This document shows positions 1 through 10,360 of a stretch of 64,000 bases of DNA, piece by piece. The notes beneath the pieces were generated by a model, which worked only from the letters and a program-made list of their open reading frames with translations, was not told the origin of the DNA and ran no database searches. Position numbers and translations under genes: made by a program. Each line of letters opens with the position of its first letter. The first letter of the stretch is position 1. This DNA is from Doryteuthis pealeii (lineage: Eukaryota > Mollusca > Cephalopoda > Myopsida > Loliginidae), in the NCBI GenBank assembly GCA_023376005.1, contig CM042152.1:89347874-89411873 (forward strand), read 5' to 3'.

Positions 1-1625
1 CCAGTGCCTCGAAATGCACGGCACTATTAAATTCACACAAGTCGCTGGACGCTCAACAGGCATGTAAACTTCTGGGGTTTGTTTACAACTCCACGCAGAA
101 TCTCTAGTAGTCAGCCTTCAAGCCCGAAAATTCTTTCACACACTTCTTGGTCAAGGGAGTATCACCTTACGCACGCTGCATGCCTTTTGTTAAACTGGTA
201 TCACGTTTCACGACCGTTTTTTTAGTCACGGTCAATTTGACTTTCTCCACGGGTGTCTAGTGGTCATCCCATTCACGAAACTGTTGTGGCATCTTTCGTG
301 AAGTAGAGAAGACTATAATACTGTGTTTATTTTTCAGAAGTTTATTAGAATAAAAACTTCAATGCACTTTTTGAGAGAGAGGGTCCCTAATAATCTCTGT
401 CTTAACAAGAGGTGTATTTTAAATGGATTCAACTTAGGGTTTAAATCCTTAATAAACTTCTCGGTGACAAACTTTTCTTAACAATAACAGGCCATTCCTT
501 ATCGTCTTCAGCGACTACAGTTCCCAAACTCTGTACGGCCTCGACTAACCCACAATTACTGCCTCTCTGGCCGACTGTGTCACTTGCTCTAATCTCCTCT
601 GACTGACTGACTGACTGCCACTGACTGACTCGGGTTTCTTATATAGTCCGTCAAAAGAATCTTCTCGAAAGTTCTTTTCTTGGACCATCTAGTTCGTTCT
701 CGAAAGAATAGAATGTTCAATTCCTTCGAATCATTCTGGTCAAATAGAGTTCATGGCCTTTTAGATCAAAGAACCATTGGACATCAAAAAGACTGGATTT
801 TCCTTAAAAGCAGACCTAGCGTCACCAAACTCTCATCTAAGTTTTTTATTTCTTTTTCGGTGATTCTTCAAAGGTGACCCAAGGTATCAGAGAATCGGGA
901 ATACATTTTTGTTTTAAGGTTTCTCCAAGTCTGGCACAAGCCCACAAATATAGGTGCTGGGATGGTCATTATGTAACAGTAGTTCCCATCAAGTTTTTTC
1001 TCCAGGTGTTTTGTTAAAGTCCAAGAAAAGAGTATTATAATTATATTATGATAATTAATTCATGAAATGCAGATATCAACAAGTCCAAGTGATGTAACTA
1101 TACAATAACACTGATACTACTACAGCTTATGAAAAATATGGGTTATTCTCCCCTAATACTGAACCTATGGAGTCAGACATCTGCATACATCACCACTACC
1201 ACTGACTGACCATTGAACATACCAAGTGCTGTAGACCTTACTACTTACACTTACAAACGACTATCACTGAATATCGGACATTCTTCTTAACCCATTTCAA
1301 CCGTGTAACCTTTGTGTTTGCTAATACATTCTTAAACTTAAAATTTGTGTTTGTCTTTTCCTTGCCACCATACACTTCATACTAACTCTGTTTATTACAC
1401 TGGTGTCAAAAAGTGTGCGGCCGAGGAAATGCATTACACAGATCTTCCCCGAAAGGAACTATTTGATCTCTTCGCGAAAGGAAAATTGAACTACTGCATC
1501 TAAACTGTAGTCCAAATCGGCCTGACAAGGCAACAATAACTAAACATGGGGTTAAGTTAAATTTGTTTGTACTGGTATCTTGTCCCCAATAAAAGCTGGT
1601 TCTTACTTCTTGTGGGCTGGTCAGC
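1..1625. other. unassigned unique-looking DNA
   Basis: I see no coding homology, no tRNA-like head and no terminal repeat here. A short (CTGA)n-like tract lies near 600-632. The 65-residue open frame at 680-877 matches nothing I recognise and is of chance length. Confidence 0.5.
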
Positions 1626-1629
1626 TTAA

Positions 1630-1850
1630 ATGGAATTTAAGGAACGAGACAAAGGCAAGAGGTAGTTTTATGACTTAGGCTTTATTGAATGGGGCATGTC
1701 GTCTGTAGCAAGGGAACATGCCCCTGCCTAGGAAATGACCACACTCTGTTGTGGCATCAGTTCAAATGGCAGAGGTATTATTTTGGGGGTTAGGGAGTCA
1801 AGTCCTTTTTGTTGGACATGCAGTCAAGGCCTCATGGGAGTTTGTTGTTT
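1630..1850 (-). repeat. family K dispersed repeat, LTR-like
   Basis: Read on the minus strand this matches 52668-52960 and 61400-61690: a CAACAAACTCCCATGAG-like start, an AATAAAGCCT polyadenylation-like motif, then CATAAAACTACCTCTTGCC. The AATAAA placement suggests an LTR or a 3' end, but no partner LTR or coding region is seen. Confidence 0.5.
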
Positions 1851-2149
1851 TTTTTTTGGTGGGGGGGGGTCGTATTTTTTTAATCCCCACAAACTTAAAA
1901 GAAAGTAAAACCCAGAAGTAAAAACTAGCAGGGGCCATAGCCCTTAGAAATTTTAACAGAATAAACAGACCCTACCACTCAACAGAACGGCAGGAACACA
2001 AACTTTTCCCCTTAATTAATTGCGCAGCTAAAACAACAGAATATACTGCCCCTTTTGCTCAGCTGAAATAATCAAGCAGCATTACTGAAAGAACAAATGA
2101 CTACTGAAGAACAACTATAATGATGCTACTACGAAAACCTTTACCCAAA

Positions 2150-2660
2150 AATAAGTGGGTAATTTATGAGGAAGTGCATCCCGGTCTCCTGTCTCAAGAG
2201 TTGCTGCCCGGTGACTATTAAAATAACCCAGCTCAGTCTATTCAAAACTATCCATCTTCATATCTATCTATCTATCTCAATTTGTTCATATTTATCTATA
2301 TTACTTTAAATACTAAGATTTTTTTTATTCATGTTTGTTTAATGTCTTGTTTTTAGTTTAAATAAACAAGAATTATGACAAAAAAAAGAAGCGACCCCCC
2401 CCCAATACATTTACTTGTCGAAAATATCCATCTATCTATCTCCATTTGTTCATATCTATCTATATTATTTTGTTTGTTTATCTATCTATCTCAGTCTATT
2501 CAAACTATATATCCATCTTCATATCTAAGCAAGAATTACGACAAATTACAATAGATAAACAAGAATTAGACGAGCTGGGGTTGTTATTTTGATAGTCACC
2601 GGGTAGCAATTTTTGAGGCAGGAGACTGGGATGCACTTCCTCATAAATTACCAATAAGTG
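2150..2660 (+). mobile_element. MITE with 8-bp target-site duplication, hAT-like
   Basis: The element spans 2158-2652. Its ends are inverted repeats beginning GGTAATTTATGAGGAAGTGC and continuing for about 60 bp. The 8-bp sequence AATAAGTG is repeated exactly on both sides (2150-2157, 2653-2660). The interior is (TATC)n-rich and non-coding. An 8-bp duplication is typical of hAT and P superfamilies, so hAT-like is an inference from duplication length only. A second copy lies at 8875-9358 in the opposite orientation. Confidence 0.85.
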
Positions 2661-3302
2661 TTTTACGTAATGTTTTTAACTATGACTTACACCCACGAGA
2701 AAAATATGTTTTTAGCAATTTACATACGATAAAACCTCATTTGAAATATAAACTTTGTCTGTTTTCCTATCTATTTGGTTCATATGGGATACTATTAATT
2801 TCCCATAAACTTGGAAGAATTCCTGTTTTATTTTATCAGAGAGTCAAAACACGCAGATATAGAAAGCTATTTTTAGGTATCAGAATGCTAAAATGCATAT
2901 ATTTTAATGGTAATCACTTCTTCTTGTTGTTATGGCCTATGGATAGAAAGGAAAACTTGTCTGAATATAGATTTTTTTTTGTCAACTCAAAGTGGCATAA
3001 ACCAAGGAGCTTAAAATGTTCGATAGGTTTATTGCCTTTTAATTAAAATTTACTATTTTTGTATTTTGTGTCATTTTTCAGGCTGAATGTGTCCATTTTG
3101 TAGGTGAAAAGTGCCAACATTTTAATTTAACTGCAACAACATATTTAGCATCCAAAGCTTCTAATTCTAAAAATGGAAGAAGGCACTCAGTTTTCAAATT
3201 AAGGATGACTCCTACATTCTCTAATAAACATCAGGAAAAAATAAAAACAAAAGAGATTATTCAAATTTATAAACTATCCACCTGTGTCAATTTTAAGCAA
3301 AC

Positions 3303-3303
<1 letters not shown>
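2661..3303. other. unassigned AT-rich DNA
   Basis: Holds a 101-residue open frame (2741-3046, plus) rich in hydrophobic and aromatic residues. I do not recognise it and it has no visible domain. No repeat partner is seen in the window. Confidence 0.4.
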
Positions 3304-3346
<43 letters not shown>

Positions 3347-3515
3347 TTGTAAAGGTTTTTACATAAGCTTCACTTGTTATGAAATGAAAAATGGAAAAAA
3401 TAAAAATACTGTTTTTTTTTAAGCATGAATATGTGATTGTAGCGTTAACTGGCAATGTAACAATTACTGTAAATAAAATTACTATACACTTACAATATAT
3501 ATATATATATATATA
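3304..3515. repeat. (TA)n tracts
   Basis: Two TA dinucleotide runs at about 3307-3342 and 3495-3516, separated by AT-rich sequence. Confidence 0.9.
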
Positions 3516-3661
3516 TTTGTATATGTATAAGTATTAACTTACCGGTGGTATAAGAACGATTGTTGGAAGCGCACAATATCCAGAGGTTAAGGTTGAAAAA
3601 AACAAATACAAAATGCTCAATACAATGTAGAGCATAAATTTATTTTAGAGAATGGAAATGG

Positions 3662-3702
3662 GTAACCTACTCGAGTTTCATCGATAGATTCTTCAGGGTT
3701 AC
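3662..3702 (-). ncRNA. hammerhead-ribozyme-like motif (left arm)
   Basis: On the minus strand: stem I GTAACC, core CTGAAGA (fits CUGANGA), stem II ATC-TATC-GAT, core GAAA, palindromic helix III CTCGAG, then TA, then stem I GGTTAC. Stem I is a perfect 6 bp and stem II 3 bp with an A-T pair next to the core. All invariant core bases of the hammerhead family are present. Cleavage would follow the A of TA. Activity is untested. Confidence 0.72.
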
Positions 3703-3815
3703 TTTTAAATTAATCGAGTTTACGATTAATCTTAGGTGTTATAAACATGCCCGTTGGAATCCAACGGGCATGTTTATAACACCTAAGATTAAACGTAAAC
3801 TCGATTAATTTAAAA

Positions 3816-3856
3816 GTAACCCTGAAGAATCTATCGATGAAACTCGAGTAGGTTAC
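3816..3856 (+). ncRNA. hammerhead-ribozyme-like motif (right arm)
   Basis: Mirror copy of the minus-strand motif at 3662-3702, with the same 6-bp stem I, 3-bp stem II, GAAA, CTCGAG helix III and TA. It lies 21 bases inside the (TA)n edge of the palindrome. The very short helix III is the known style of Penelope-like-element and retrozyme hammerheads, thought to work as dimers. Confidence 0.72.
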
Positions 3857-3871
3857 CCATTTCCATTCTCT

Positions 3872-3872
<1 letters not shown>

Positions 3873-3916
<44 letters not shown>
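3873..3916. repeat. (TA)n tract
   Basis: About 40 bp of TA repeat directly abutting the palindrome. Confidence 0.9.
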
Positions 3917-3919
<3 letters not shown>

Positions 3920-5334
3920 CACACTTTAAGCATTGGTGCTTATGTACATCAATTAATTAGACTACTGGATTTTCCAATGGATTTAGGGCATACATGTGCA
4001 TAAGTGCACACATATTTTCAAAACATGAATGTGTATACACTAATATAAAAGTTTTGCATGTATGTGTGTCTATATATCTAGATATACAGAACATACATTT
4101 ACACACATTTTATTTGTTTATATACATATACACATCTATATATATAAAAAAAGTTTGGTATGTACGTGTTAACGTATAACTTAGAAAAGGGATGTCACTT
4201 AGATTCGAAATTTTGCATATATCTTAATAGCCCTATAACTAAGAAACACACCAAATTTGGCTATTGATTTTTACTGATTAAGGGATATAATTAATTAATT
4301 GAACAAAAATCAAATGATTTGTGATAATCATGGCATGGCTGCTGCCTATATTATCATTGATACAAAATGGCCGCACGATACCTCCTGCTGATAATTTGAA
4401 ATAGACAAATTCGTGCCCTAATCGTTTCAGCTTGGAATTTTTCGCGTATTCCTGGACCAATCTTAGAAATATTTATTTGGTTAGAAATAAAATAAAATAA
4501 TCTTTCTAAATATGTAATTTGTATGTGGTTTTATCGATTGAATTAATTTTTTTTACAGCGAATTAAATAACAATCATAAACGAAAACATTTAACGATTAA
4601 TAATAACTCAACTTTCTTTTATTATTAATTCTTTCAGTTTAGAATAACATATATCCATTTTTAATCAGAATAACTCAAACCTTTATATTCTACCTACAAA
4701 TAAGGTAATGTTTAGTTATTAGCTTCTTCGTTACTTTCTTTGTTACTTTTAGGGGCCGAAAAAGGAAATAAATTAAACTGATAAACTTCTCCAATTTTTG
4801 TCGTATGTACAAAAGAGTTTTAGAAAAAAAACAAAACAATACTATAAACCCCCCCCACCAAAAAAAAAAAAAAAATTGTGATAAGGACAATTGTAAATAT
4901 TTAATTCTTAGTGTTTTATTATAACATTTTAATATAGTAAAAAAAGGAATTAAACGAATACATGTCTACTTTGGAAATCAACAGGCAGGGAAGCTCGCTT
5001 AAAAAAATAAAATTGTTTCAAAAATATAAACAACAAAAAGAGACTATTCTTAGAATAAACAAATATTATAATACACTAATTCTTAGCTTTGTTTATCATC
5101 AAATCTTTAATAAAGTTTAGGAATGCATTTTTTAAAATAATATCTTAATGGAGAAAAAATTCCTAAAATAAAAATCATCCTACTATACATATTCTTGGCC
5201 ATTTTTTTAAAAAATTTGATAAATCATTTTCCTCTTATTTTCTCTATTCTCATTCACTCTCTGGCGTTTCTAAATTTGTTTAGTCCGGTCATGGACCAGG
5301 TACTTTTGCTAGTACAGCTATATAGGGAAATAGA
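3917..5334. other. unassigned AT-rich DNA
   Basis: Several short TA runs and a C8 to A15 homopolymer patch near 4850-4876. No transposon ends, no tRNA-like boxes and no recognisable protein. Confidence 0.45.
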
Positions 5335-5440
5335 ATGCACAAATGCATACACATATAAGCTTAGCTTAGATGTGGCACAAGGTCAGAAGTATGAAGTTTT
5401 CTGTGAGAATCCAGCTTGCTAACCATTAGACAATGTGAAG
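5335..5440 (-). mobile_element. SINE fragment, family I (tRNA-like)
   Basis: Resembles 37322-37435 over the segment GTGGCACAAGG...CAGAAGTA. The other copy has a clear B-box-like AGTTCGATTCTC on the minus strand. This copy keeps a degraded version (GATTCTCAC). Confidence 0.4.
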
Positions 5441-5479
5441 TGTCTACACTGACAGACACATACACATACACACATATAT

Positions 5480-5572
5480 ATAGAAAGAGAGAGAGAGAGA
5501 GAGACAATACATATATTTCAAGTGTCTATAAATCTCTATCTTTCTGATATATATATATATATATATATATAT
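5480..5572. repeat. (GA)n-unique-(TA)n block, left partner of an inverted pair
   Basis: The run (GA)n, then TATTTCAAGTGTCTATAAAT, then TCTTTCTGATATA is repeated in inverted form at about 6420-6490. The two blocks bracket about 0.85 kb holding a mariner relic and a SINE. Confidence 0.7.
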
Positions 5573-5574
5573 TA

Positions 5575-5831
5575 TGGACTCTCTCGTTGATTTTCGATGC
5601 ATGAGGGTTCATACAATGAACACCCACACAGTGATTTGTTTATAGTGGTGAAGTCTTGTGTTGGACCATCCACACTTTTTGGTACAGTCGATAGGAAAGA
5701 ATTGGTGCATCAAGGGTTGCCACAAACCCAATCAACAACCGACCTCAAGAATTTTGAATTCAGAGTTATCCCTCTCCTAAACTGGTTACCTACCCAAGGC
5801 TGAAGGGCCCAGTCTGCCCTACTATTTAACC

Positions 5832-5835
<4 letters not shown>
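5575..5835. repeat. family G/H composite repeat, truncated
   Basis: Closely matches 58287-58530, starting ATGGACTCTC and running through CCCAGTCTGCC to ACCCATA, where a (TA)n run replaces the rest. The 68-residue frame across it is not conserved in the other copy. Confidence 0.75.
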
Positions 5836-5866
<31 letters not shown>

Positions 5867-5872
5867 TATATG
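5834..5872. repeat. (TA)n tract
   Basis: TA dinucleotide run between the G/H repeat and the mariner end. Confidence 0.9.
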
Positions 5873-6058
5873 AGGGTTGACTGAAAAGTTCATAGTCTGA
5901 TTAAGATACTCTCATGGAATGGGACCAAATGTGGGTTTATTTTTCAACATAGTCCTCCTTGCAGCCCAATTATGTCTCCCGTCAGTGTTTCAGTGTTTGG
6001 AACCCATTGGTAAAAAAATTATCAATAGCAGATATGATGTCAGCCTACAAACTATTGA
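5868..6058 (-). pseudogene. mariner-like transposase C-terminal relic
   Basis: The plus strand begins GGGTTGACTGAAAAGTTCAT, a mariner-type terminus shared with 54135. Read on the minus strand, the end of a transposase is visible (ISAIDNFFTNGFQTLKH) with stops after it. It matches the relic at 54135-54312. The catalytic region is absent. Confidence 0.65.
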
Positions 6059-6093
6059 CCCCACCCTCAAGTGTATACATACATATATATAAG

Positions 6094-6345
6094 TAATAGT
6101 AAGTAAGTAAAGTTGACAGGGTGGCCTAAAGTCGGTATGAGCCAGACTGCAAGAGAATCTATCCCCTTTTAACTAGCACTAGACCAAGGGGATTGTTTCT
6201 GCATCTGAGGTGAAGTGCCACACCTACCATCAGCTCCTCACTTTACTGCACAGATCCCTGTGTTACTCATATTGAGTTGGTGAGGGCTGGTATCGAACCA
6301 GGAACCTTGCGATTCCTAAGCAAGTGTTTTACCGACTGAACTAAT
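6094..6345 (-). mobile_element. tRNA-derived SINE, family A
   Basis: Read on the minus strand, a tRNA-like head has an A box (TTAGTTCAGTCGG) and a B box (GGTTCGATACC), followed by a conserved body ending in CCACCCTGTCAACTTTACTT. The body matches eight other places in this window. No polymerase III terminator study was possible. Confidence 0.85.
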
Positions 6346-6374
6346 ATATAATTCTTCTATATATACATTTGTAC

Positions 6375-6391
6375 ACACAACTCATATATAT

Positions 6392-6424
<33 letters not shown>

Positions 6425-6467
6425 CAGAAAGAGGAGATTTATAGACACTTGAAATATTTATCTCTCA

Positions 6468-6525
<58 letters not shown>
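6375..6525. repeat. (TA)n and (CT)n tracts, right partner of inverted pair
   Basis: TA runs at 6382-6424 and 6494-6525 flank a (CT)n run near 6468-6492. The unique part AGACACTTGAAATA is the inverted partner of 5510-5530. Confidence 0.85.
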
Positions 6526-6527
<2 letters not shown>

Positions 6528-6640
6528 ATGTGTATGGTTGGCACTATTATACTTGAAGAAGCAGTAGTAATCCAATGTACAGTGTTATTAGAAGAGTGCT
6601 CAATATCTGTGATAGAGTGTTAATAGATAAATAAATAAAT

Positions 6641-6860
6641 GTTTTAGTTTATAATTATTTGCATTGGAACAATTTTGCTACCATTGGTTTCTTGTCATCA
6701 AGCAATGAAAGTGTTTTGAAAATGATGTAAAATCTAAATCAAATTTCAAAATCAAATTTTACATCATTTTCAAAACACTTTCGTTGCCTGATGACTGCTA
6801 CACAGCAAGAAACCAATGGTAGCAAAATAGTTCCAAAGCAAATAATTATAAACTAAAACA
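6641..6860. repeat. foldback element beside (TA)n
   Basis: Inverted arms run from TTTTAGTTTATAATTATTTG at the left to its complement ending at 6859. They diverge mildly, and the right arm carries an extra segment that forms stem II of a hammerhead-like motif. A (TA)n run begins at the right edge. Confidence 0.85.
6784..6825 (+). ncRNA. hammerhead-ribozyme-like motif
   Basis: Stem I TTGC/GCAA (4 bp), core CTGATGA, stem II TGCT...AGCA (with a C/A mismatch next to the core), GAAA, self-complementary CCAATGG, then TA. The invariant bases are present, but the mismatch at the base of stem II may reduce activity. The left arm (minus strand) keeps GAAA and helix III but has lost stem II and has TTGATGA. 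Confidence 0.55.
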
Positions 6861-6874
6861 TATATATATATATA

Positions 6875-7016
6875 TATATATATGAGTATAGATAAAAGGA
6901 TATGAAAACAGCACAAAATGCTGTTAAATTGAAAACAATAACATATAAATATGTTATAAAATGTTTTCACTTTAACAGCATTTTGTGGTATTTTCATATC
7001 CTTTTATCTATACTCA
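6875..7016. repeat. inverted repeat between (TA)n tracts
   Basis: Left arm GAGTATAGATAAAAGGATAT is answered by its complement ending near 7015, with GCATTTTGTG/CACAAAATGC paired further in. No hammerhead core is visible. A (TA)n run follows at about 7050-7087. Confidence 0.8.
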
Positions 7017-7045
7017 TACCATCAGATTCATTTCCTTTCTTTTAA

Positions 7046-7087
<42 letters not shown>

Positions 7088-7088
<1 letters not shown>

Positions 7089-7405
7089 GTGTGTGAGAAA
7101 TAATATATAAATATGCACTAAATGTAAGTTAAAGCTGTTAATGGGTGAGGGAAAATGGTGAGTAATTTCCTTTTTCCTTGTGAAAAACAATTTATTGAGA
7201 TTACCAAGCAAATTAGCAACTATTAGATATTTCAGTCGATGAATGAACAGAAATTAAATAATTGCTCAGACCTATTTTAATAACATTTCAACCAGTTTGA
7301 CACAATTATTTACCCTAATAACACTGAACACTTTTATGAAAACCTAAAACTGAAAAACAATACTAACTAACATTTCATAAATTAATACAAGTGTGTTTTT
7401 ATTTC
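7088..7405. other. unassigned AT-rich DNA
   Basis: Nothing recognisable; no repeat partner in the window. Confidence 0.4.
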
Positions 7406-7407
7406 TC

Positions 7408-7525
7408 TGAATTCTAGAAATGAGGCTTGATTATTTGTATTATTCGGACTATTATCATCATCTTTATTTTTATTTGTACAATGTTTCAGCCGATGAACCC
7501 TCCAGCCTTCTTCAAGTATTTCTTA
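7408..7525 (-). mobile_element. family V SINE tail fragment
   Basis: Minus-strand copy of the family V tail, with the CTTCTTCA and GTACAATGTTTCAGCC motifs. It stands inverted to the plus-strand copy that follows, forming a tail-out pair like those at 18.5 and 34.8 kb. Confidence 0.7.
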
Positions 7526-7539
7526 GCGAACTCGGTAAC

Positions 7540-7870
7540 AAGGGTGACAGTAACATAGAATAATAATTGACACAGCATAACCCTTGTACCCAATTCTGGT
7601 TAGCAGAATGAGAACAGTATACCCTCATGGATTGAATAAAAGGTTTTGGGTTAAAAGTTCCATGAAAGCTCCCAATTATGACAAGAAGGTTCCTGAATTC
7701 AAAAAGAAGGTTCCCAAGTTTGAAGAGAAAGTGCCCGAGTTTGAGAAGGTTCTTGAGTCCAATAAGAAATACCTGAAGAAAGCCGGAGGGCACATTGGCT
7801 GAAACGTTGTACAGATAATAATATAGATGAGGACAATAGTCCTAATAATCCAAATAATCCAAAATGTGTT
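7540..7870 (+). mobile_element. VNTR-bearing SINE, family V, head truncated
   Basis: Body begins near GACAGTAACATAGAATAATA, passes GCAGAATGAGAAC, then a short tandem array of AAGAAGGTTCCCGAGTT-type units (about 7680-7770), then the conserved tail CTGAAGAAAGCCGGAGGGC and GAAACGTTGTACAGATAA. The array can be read as repeated KKVPEFE-like residues in a 72-residue frame (7584-7802). Since other copies break this frame, coding is not supported. Confidence 0.8.
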
Positions 7871-8170
7871 TTTGTTGACTTCTGTCACAATAGTATACTA
7901 CAGAAGGCTGAAGAACGAACAGTATTTAACCTCACAGATAAGTCTGGTAGCAAATACGAATAAAGTTTACAACAACATTTCTGTACATTTTGATAATACA
8001 AGTGTCTGCATTTATATTTGTATTTGTTTCTTTCTTTCATTCGAAATAGCCAACTACGGAGAATAAGGGCTCCAACGAATCCCCGTAAATACTCTTAAGA
8101 TTCAAACTCACTTACAATGTGGTCTGTTAATATAGCTGCCTAACCATTACATGACATGAGGCATATATAC
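7871..8170. other. unassigned DNA with tRNA-like remnant
   Basis: The end of this stretch has GATTCAAACTCACTTACAAT followed by a CTAACCATTACATG segment, resembling the inverted B and A boxes of degraded SINEs seen elsewhere. Too degraded to classify. Confidence 0.3.
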
Positions 8171-8181
8171 ATGAAAAATGC

Positions 8182-8182
<1 letters not shown>

Positions 8183-8222
<40 letters not shown>
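8183..8222. repeat. (TA)n tract
   Basis: About 38 bp of TA repeat. Confidence 0.9.
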
Positions 8223-8224
<2 letters not shown>

Positions 8225-8307
8225 GGCATAATTTTTATATTTTTTTAGATTTTGTCCCTTGATGAAAACTTTTTTCTTTTTTGTTTCACTTGTTGAACTC
8301 ATTAATT

Positions 8308-8478
8308 AAGTAAATTCGTCTGGGTTGTCCAAAGTCGGTATCAGCCTGACAGTGAGGGAGTCTATCCCCCTTTACACTAGCACTAGACCAAGGAGATTGT
8401 TTTGGCATTCGAGACAGGGTACCACACCTACCATCAGTTCCTAACTTTACCGCACATATCCCTGATCAGTGAGATTAC
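8308..8478 (-). mobile_element. SINE family A, 5'-truncated
   Basis: The body of family A from TCCAAAGTCGGTATCAGCC to CGCACATATCCCTG is present. The tRNA-like head expected at the right end is missing. Confidence 0.8.
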
Positions 8479-8703
8479 AAACTATGCCGGGTGGGAGGGT
8501 GTGTGCCTAAATTACTGCGTATCAGATTTATAAATATTTTTTCAGTTAGAAATTCCACTGCTTTCATTGCTACTGGTGTTTTTATAGTTGCTGCTTTTGT
8601 CAAATTTTCTGGATTTTTAGCAACAATTGTGGTAATTAGTATTTGTGAATTTTTAACTTTTTTAAGAATTAAGTATAATTAAAGGAAAATTGGGAGAATA
8701 ATA

Positions 8704-8873
8704 AAAAAAGGCTTTGCTCAGTTATTAAATAATATTGAAATTAAATGTAAAGATTTTAATAAGCTTTTTTATCATTAATGTTCTTTGTATTCATATTATA
8801 TCCCGAAATGTAGGATATACAAAATTGATAATAAAAAACAGTGAAATATGTTTAACAATAACAATATTTGTTT
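8704..8873 (+). repeat. direct repeat flanking a MITE (left copy)
   Basis: About 170 bp starting AAAAAAGGCTTTGCTCAGTT, nearly identical to 9359-9529. The two copies sit immediately on either side of the 8875-9358 element. Confidence 0.85.
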
Positions 8874-8874
8874 T

Positions 8875-9358
8875 GGTAATTTATGAGGAAGTGCATCCCG
8901 GTCTCCTGCCTCAAAAATTGCTACCCGATGACTATCAAAATAATGACCCCAGCTCATCGTAATTCTTGTTTATTTATCGTAATTCTTGTTTAGATATGAA
9001 AATGGATATATAGTTTGGAATAGACTGAGATAGATAGATAAACAAACAAAATAATATAGATAGATATGAACAAATGGAGATAGATAGATATTTTTGACAA
9101 GCAAATGTATTTGGGGGGGGGTCGCATCTTTTTTTGTCGTAATTCTTGTTTATTTAAACTAAAAACAAGACATTAAACAGACATGAATAAAAAAAAAATC
9201 TTAGTATTAAAAGTAATATAGATAAATATGAACAAATTGAGATAGATAGATATGAAGATGGATAGTTTTGAATAAACTGAGCTGGGTCGTTATGTTAATA
9301 GTCACTGGGTAGCAATTTTTGAGGCAGGAGACCGGGATGCACTTCCTCATAAATTACC
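8875..9358 (-). mobile_element. MITE, second copy of the 2158-2652 family
   Basis: Same GGTAATTTATGAGGAAGTGC terminus at both ends and the same interior in reverse orientation (GATA-rich plus a G9 run). There is no 8-bp duplication here; a roughly 170-bp direct repeat lies on each side instead. Confidence 0.85.
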
Positions 9359-9529
9359 AAAAAAGGCTTTGCTCAGTTATTGAATAATATTGAAATTAAA
9401 TGGAAAGATTTTAATAAGCTTTTTTGTCATTAATATTCATTGTATTTATGTTATATTCTGAAATGAAGGATATACAAAATTGATAATAAAAAAACAGTGA
9501 AATATGTTTAACAATAACAATATTTGTTT
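9359..9529 (+). repeat. direct repeat flanking a MITE (right copy)
   Basis: Second copy of 8704-8873, with scattered substitutions, so the duplication is not brand new. Confidence 0.85.
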
Positions 9530-9847
9530 AATTTATTCTCACTGACAGGGAAATACAGTTGGATGGTTTTGGATAAAGTTCAGCTGTGTGTGTATCATGT
9601 GTGTGTATCATGTGTGTGATCGTCACATGGGCGCTGTGTGTATGATAAATGTGCTCATATATCAGGCCGATCCTTGAGTTATGTGTGTGTTCACACATGG
9701 GGCCAGTGGCCTTGTCGGTTGTGTCTCTGCTGAGTGTCCATATTTAACACAGGGTAGAAAATGGTTCTACCCAAAAAGTGACTTAAAATTACATTTAAAT
9801 AACTTAAAACTATATTCATCATATATTGCTCTATGGTAAAAGATAAA
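9530..9847. other. unassigned DNA with GTGTGTATCAT repeats
   Basis: Short imperfect repeats of a GTGTGTATCATGT unit near 9585-9625. Nothing else recognised. Confidence 0.4.
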
Positions 9848-10232
9848 TCTTCTATACATATATAAAGAGCAGTTGTGTATGTATGTATGTCTGAAGGAAA
9901 CTATGAAAATAAAACAATTAATGACAAAGTAAATATATATACACATTAAATATCACCAGAGCTTGGTTTTTAAACAAAAATAATGAAGATTTGATTTACA
10001 TTCATGAAGATAATTGAAAAATAAAATTTAAATGATAACAGCATGGATTTTTTTTTTTTGCATTTAGTAATATTTTTCTTTTCAGAGTGTCTGGATTAAT
10101 GCAAATTCTTTTTTACATAGCGATTTTAATGGGGCGTCCTGTGAGGATCTAACTCACAATTCAATGATAATGGATCTGCAAGACTAATTTTTACCCCCCT
10201 CTACCCAAGCGATGCTGGGTAGCCGCTTCTAG
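9848..10232 (+). mobile_element. non-autonomous Helitron, type 2
   Basis: Begins with TC after an A (ATCTTCTATACATATATAAA). It ends with a hairpin (ACCCAAGC, GAT, GCTGGGT), eight spacer bases and CTAG followed by T. These are the defining Helitron ends: 5' TC, 3' hairpin plus CTRR, insertion between A and T. It is about 385 bp and has no Rep/helicase coding capacity. Start could be three bases later. Confidence 0.75.
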
Positions 10233-10360
10233 TAAGATATATATAACAATTATTTTAATGGTGAAATTTGAAATTAAATGTTGATATGTAAATGAATATA
10301 ATTTTGATGTAGTTCATTTTTATTTGGAATTATATTGTTTGATAAATTTTTTTAATGGCA

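Larger units (their letters stand above)
3641..3877. repeat. foldback element, near-perfect palindrome beside (TA)n
   Basis: Two arms of about 117 bp, from TATTTTAGAG at the left to CTCTAAAATA at the right, meet at GTTGGA/TCCAAC near 3759 with a one-base spacer. The arms are almost identical, and a (TA)n run starts at the right edge. Each arm carries one hammerhead-like motif, so both strands could fold one. The near-zero divergence suggests recent formation or gene conversion. Confidence 0.9.

Noticed and set aside
8491..8682. 63-codon hydrophobic frame resembling a membrane peptide
   Set aside because: Chance-length frame in AT-rich DNA next to a truncated SINE; no start context or homolog recognised.
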